A stretch of 64,000 bases of DNA, taken from Flectobacillus rivi. Its GTDB lineage: Bacteria > Bacteroidota > Bacteroidia > Cytophagales > Spirosomataceae. The translations under genes were made by a program, and so were the position numbers. Below the pieces are notes generated by a model. That model had not been told where the DNA came from. It saw only the letters and a list, made by a program, of their open reading frames with translations, and did not search any database. The stretch covers positions 310,001 through 374,000 of the forward strand of contig NZ_JASHIE010000001.1 of assembly GCF_030056655.1 (NCBI RefSeq). Direction: 5' to 3'. Shown in pieces: positions 62,074 through 64,000 of the stretch. Position 1 is the stretch's first letter; every line of letters begins with the position of its first letter.

Positions 62074-63894
62074 CTAATATCCATTATTTTGATAATATAA
62101 ACCGCCTTCTTGCAAGGAATTTAGGAAAGTAGATGGAATTGGTTTTACCTCATTTACTCCATCTCTAAAAAATTGCCCTACATCAGGATTGGTTTCATTA
62201 AGATAAGTTCTATTGAGTTTTTTGGTTCTTTTCAAATCATAATAGCGTACATATTCACCACAGAGCTCTCTTGCTCGTTCATCAAGAATTGTTTGCACTG
62301 TCACTGTACCTGCCAATGGTGTTGCACCAGCTCTTGTACGAACTTTATTGAGGTATGTGAGCGCATTACCCACGCCACCAGCATAAACCGACGCTTCTGC
62401 CGCAATGAGATATACCTCCGCCATACGCATCATAAAGGTAGCGTTAAGATTTCCGTATCGGTTACTCGTCACGTTATTGACATAATAGTTGCTACTATTA
62501 TGCTTGACCAGAGAAGGAAAAAATCCCAAATAGGGGTTTGTTACGACGGTACCTACTTCTCTATTAACTCTGGTATAGGTCATTTTTACCGAGTTTGTTT
62601 TGGAATCATATACATCGTTGTAATCAATTAACATATATTTCTGGTCTGCTTTGGTGGCAATTTTCGTGGCATATCCTGCATCATTAGGATGAAGAAAATC
62701 AATAGCGGTATTTCCTGCTACTAAATTGTCAGTAATGGTTACTTTTGAAGTTCTGTCAAAAGTTTTCAAATTGGCATCTGACCAAGTAAATGAAGGTCTA
62801 TTCACCGTCCAAGTCGTTTGGAAAGACTTATGATAACGAGGATCTAATGTGCCATTATTTTGTACATATAGATTTAACAAATAATGTGTTGGCATAAACG
62901 ATCCACTCGAACGACGTCCCCAAGTGGTGTAGTCCTCCAAGGTAAATTTCATAGCTGGAAAATCCGTTACGGTTCCGTAAAATAGCTCATTATTCATGTT
63001 CATTACCCAACCATTATTACTAACACCCCCAACCACAAATCGGTGAGTCCACAAAGCTTCTCTGTTATTTTGGTTATTAGATTCTTGAAAAACCTCGTCG
63101 AAGGTTGGGTACATGAAAGTATTATATTTACCCCCTCCTGATTCGCAATCATCAATCAAAGCTTTAGAAACCTCAAGCGCTTTAGCTGCGTATGCCTTTG
63201 AATCGTCATACTCGACCGTTTGCAAATAGGCGCGAGCCAAAAATCCCATCGCTGATTTTTTGGATGGAATGGTCGTCACGTTGGTAATAGGTAACCATTG
63301 TGCTGCAAACTCTAAATCTGGAATGATAATAGTTTTGTAAATTTCCAGTGGACTCACACGCTCAGGACGAGTGTTGACATCAGCAGATGGCTTGGTTGGT
63401 GCGGTCACGCCCCCAAATTGTTCTACCAAATTATAATAATACATAGCACGCAGAAAATAGGCTTGAGCTACTACGGCATTTTTTTCCTCTACTGTTTTGA
63501 AAGGTGCCATATCTGCATATTTGATAGCCAAATTGCAATAACCGATACCATCATAACAAACATTCCATACAGTATTGAGCGTATTAGTCGGAATATTTGC
63601 TGTACCACCATATTTAAAAAAGTTGACATTCGAGGTTGGACTATTTTTATTATTAGTCCATAAATCGGTGCCTGCCTCCGAAAACATCATCCATTGATTA
63701 AAGCCGTACAACTGACGCTCCATACCAAAATAACAGTTGTTGAGTAGCTTTTTGTACCCATCGACAGAGGATGCTGCCAGTGCATCTAGGGTAAATCCAG
63801 AAAGGTTTTCTTCCTCTAAAGTACAAGAGGTTAATACTCCTGACATCATGAGGGCAGGAATAGAAAGTATAGTAAAAAGTTTACGAAAATTCAT
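62074..63894 (-). CDS. susD: SusD/RagB family surface lipoprotein (second PUL)
   Basis: 606 residues with a lipoprotein signal (MMSGVLTSC). Features: the N-terminal NLSGFTLDALAASSVDGYKK, NAVVAQAYFLRAMYYYNLVE, the VNTRPERVSPLEIYKTIIIP segment, NATFMMRMAEVYLIAAEASV, and ILDERARELCGEYVRYYDLK with VKPIPSTFLN. It captures glycan for the partner SusC, whose end lies 11 bp upstream. The two are certainly one transcript. The substrate is unknown; the BNR gene downstream may belong to the same set. Confidence 0.95.
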   Translation of the reverse strand: MNFRKLFTILSIPALMMSGVLTSCTLEEENLSGFTLDALAASSVDGYKKLLNNCYFGMERQLYGFNQWMMFSEAGTDLWTNNKNSPTSNVNFFKYGGTANIPTNTLNTVWNVCYDGIGYCNLAIKYADMAPFKTVEEKNAVVAQAYFLRAMYYYNLVEQFGGVTAPTKPSADVNTRPERVSPLEIYKTIIIPDLEFAAQWLPITNVTTIPSKKSAMGFLARAYLQTVEYDDSKAYAAKALEVSKALIDDCESGGGKYNTFMYPTFDEVFQESNNQNNREALWTHRFVVGGVSNNGWVMNMNNELFYGTVTDFPAMKFTLEDYTTWGRRSSGSFMPTHYLLNLYVQNNGTLDPRYHKSFQTTWTVNRPSFTWSDANLKTFDRTSKVTITDNLVAGNTAIDFLHPNDAGYATKIATKADQKYMLIDYNDVYDSKTNSVKMTYTRVNREVGTVVTNPYLGFFPSLVKHNSSNYYVNNVTSNRYGNLNATFMMRMAEVYLIAAEASVYAGGVGNALTYLNKVRTRAGATPLAGTVTVQTILDERARELCGEYVRYYDLKRTKKLNRTYLNETNPDVGQFFRDGVNEVKPIPSTFLNSLQEGGLYYQNNGY

Positions 63895-63905
63895 AGCACA
63901 GAGAA

Positions 63906-64000
63906 TTAAAAAGAAACATTTAGACCAAGAACAAAAGTGGCAAACAAAGGGAAGGTATCAGATCCATTTGTCTCGGGATCTGTATCTCTAATGGTTTGAT
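63906..64000 (-). CDS. susC: SusC/RagA TonB-dependent transporter, C-terminal end only
   Basis: Only the last 30 or so codons are in the window. The peptide TDPETNGSDTFPLFATFVLG followed by LNVSF and a stop is the usual terminal strand of SusC barrels, which end in an aromatic residue. It lies 11 bp before the susD start. Confidence 0.85.
   Translation of the reverse strand, partial: QTIRDTDPETNGSDTFPLFATFVLGLNVSF

Noticed and set aside
1..64000. tRNA genes, rRNA genes, CRISPR arrays, prophage or IS transposases
   Set aside because: None seen on either strand; the hairpin repeats are too short or not regularly spaced for a CRISPR array.

Overview
The window is chromosomal DNA of an AT-rich member of the Bacteroidota, most likely of the order Cytophagales and perhaps the Spirosomataceae (inference). 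The evidence is SusC/SusD pairs, type IX secretion (T9SS) C-terminal sorting domains, LytTR regulators without receivers, promoters of the TTTG / TAnnTTTG type, weak Shine-Dalgarno sequences, and many small hairpin repeats between genes. I see no rRNA, tRNA, CRISPR array, prophage or intact transposase.

Region by region. 1-2.9 kb (minus): partial 2-hydroxyacid dehydrogenase, a polysaccharide flippase and a glycosyltransferase-like protein. 3.2-5.7 kb (plus): exported class II cyclic-nucleotide phosphodiesterase and a PQQ-type sugar dehydrogenase. 5.9-8.8 kb (minus): rhamnogalacturonan lyase (PL11) and a beta-propeller glycosidase-like protein. 9-21.7 kb: housekeeping and repair genes, including lipocalin, RecD-like helicase, PabC-like enzyme, a divergent deformylase, AlkB-like dioxygenase, a GH43 enzyme, NADAR, mnmA, a TrpF-like protein lacking the usual catalytic residues, and miaA. 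21.9-29.5 kb: secreted beta-helix protein, a large hybrid PAS histidine kinase and two envelope proteins. 29.8-35.2 kb: a fusion of a polytopic membrane region to a GMC oxidoreductase, then a beta-propeller lipoprotein. 35.3-41.4 kb: membrane-anchored TPR-CHAT protein, secreted unknown, LytTR regulator, sigma factor and a membrane TPR protein that is probably its anti-sigma factor.

41.4-59.9 kb is a well-resolved polysaccharide utilisation locus (PUL) for beta-mannan. SusC, SusD and a TIG-domain lipoprotein bind and import the glycan. GH26 mannanase, an acetylesterase and a DUF5060/GH5-like enzyme cut and deacetylate it. A sodium:solute symporter imports the product, an AGE-family 2-epimerase turns mannobiose into mannosylglucose, and GH130 phosphorylase splits that into mannose 1-phosphate and glucose. 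A divergent AraC regulator sits beside susC. The susC and GH26 units share a promoter-proximal sequence block, which suggests co-regulation. From 60.1 kb to the end a second PUL begins (BNR-type protein, SusD, C-terminus of SusC).

The most distinctive non-coding signal is at least five families of dispersed hairpin repeats, mostly just downstream of genes. One composite double hairpin occurs twice with compensating stem changes, and one palindrome family appears to serve as a terminator.
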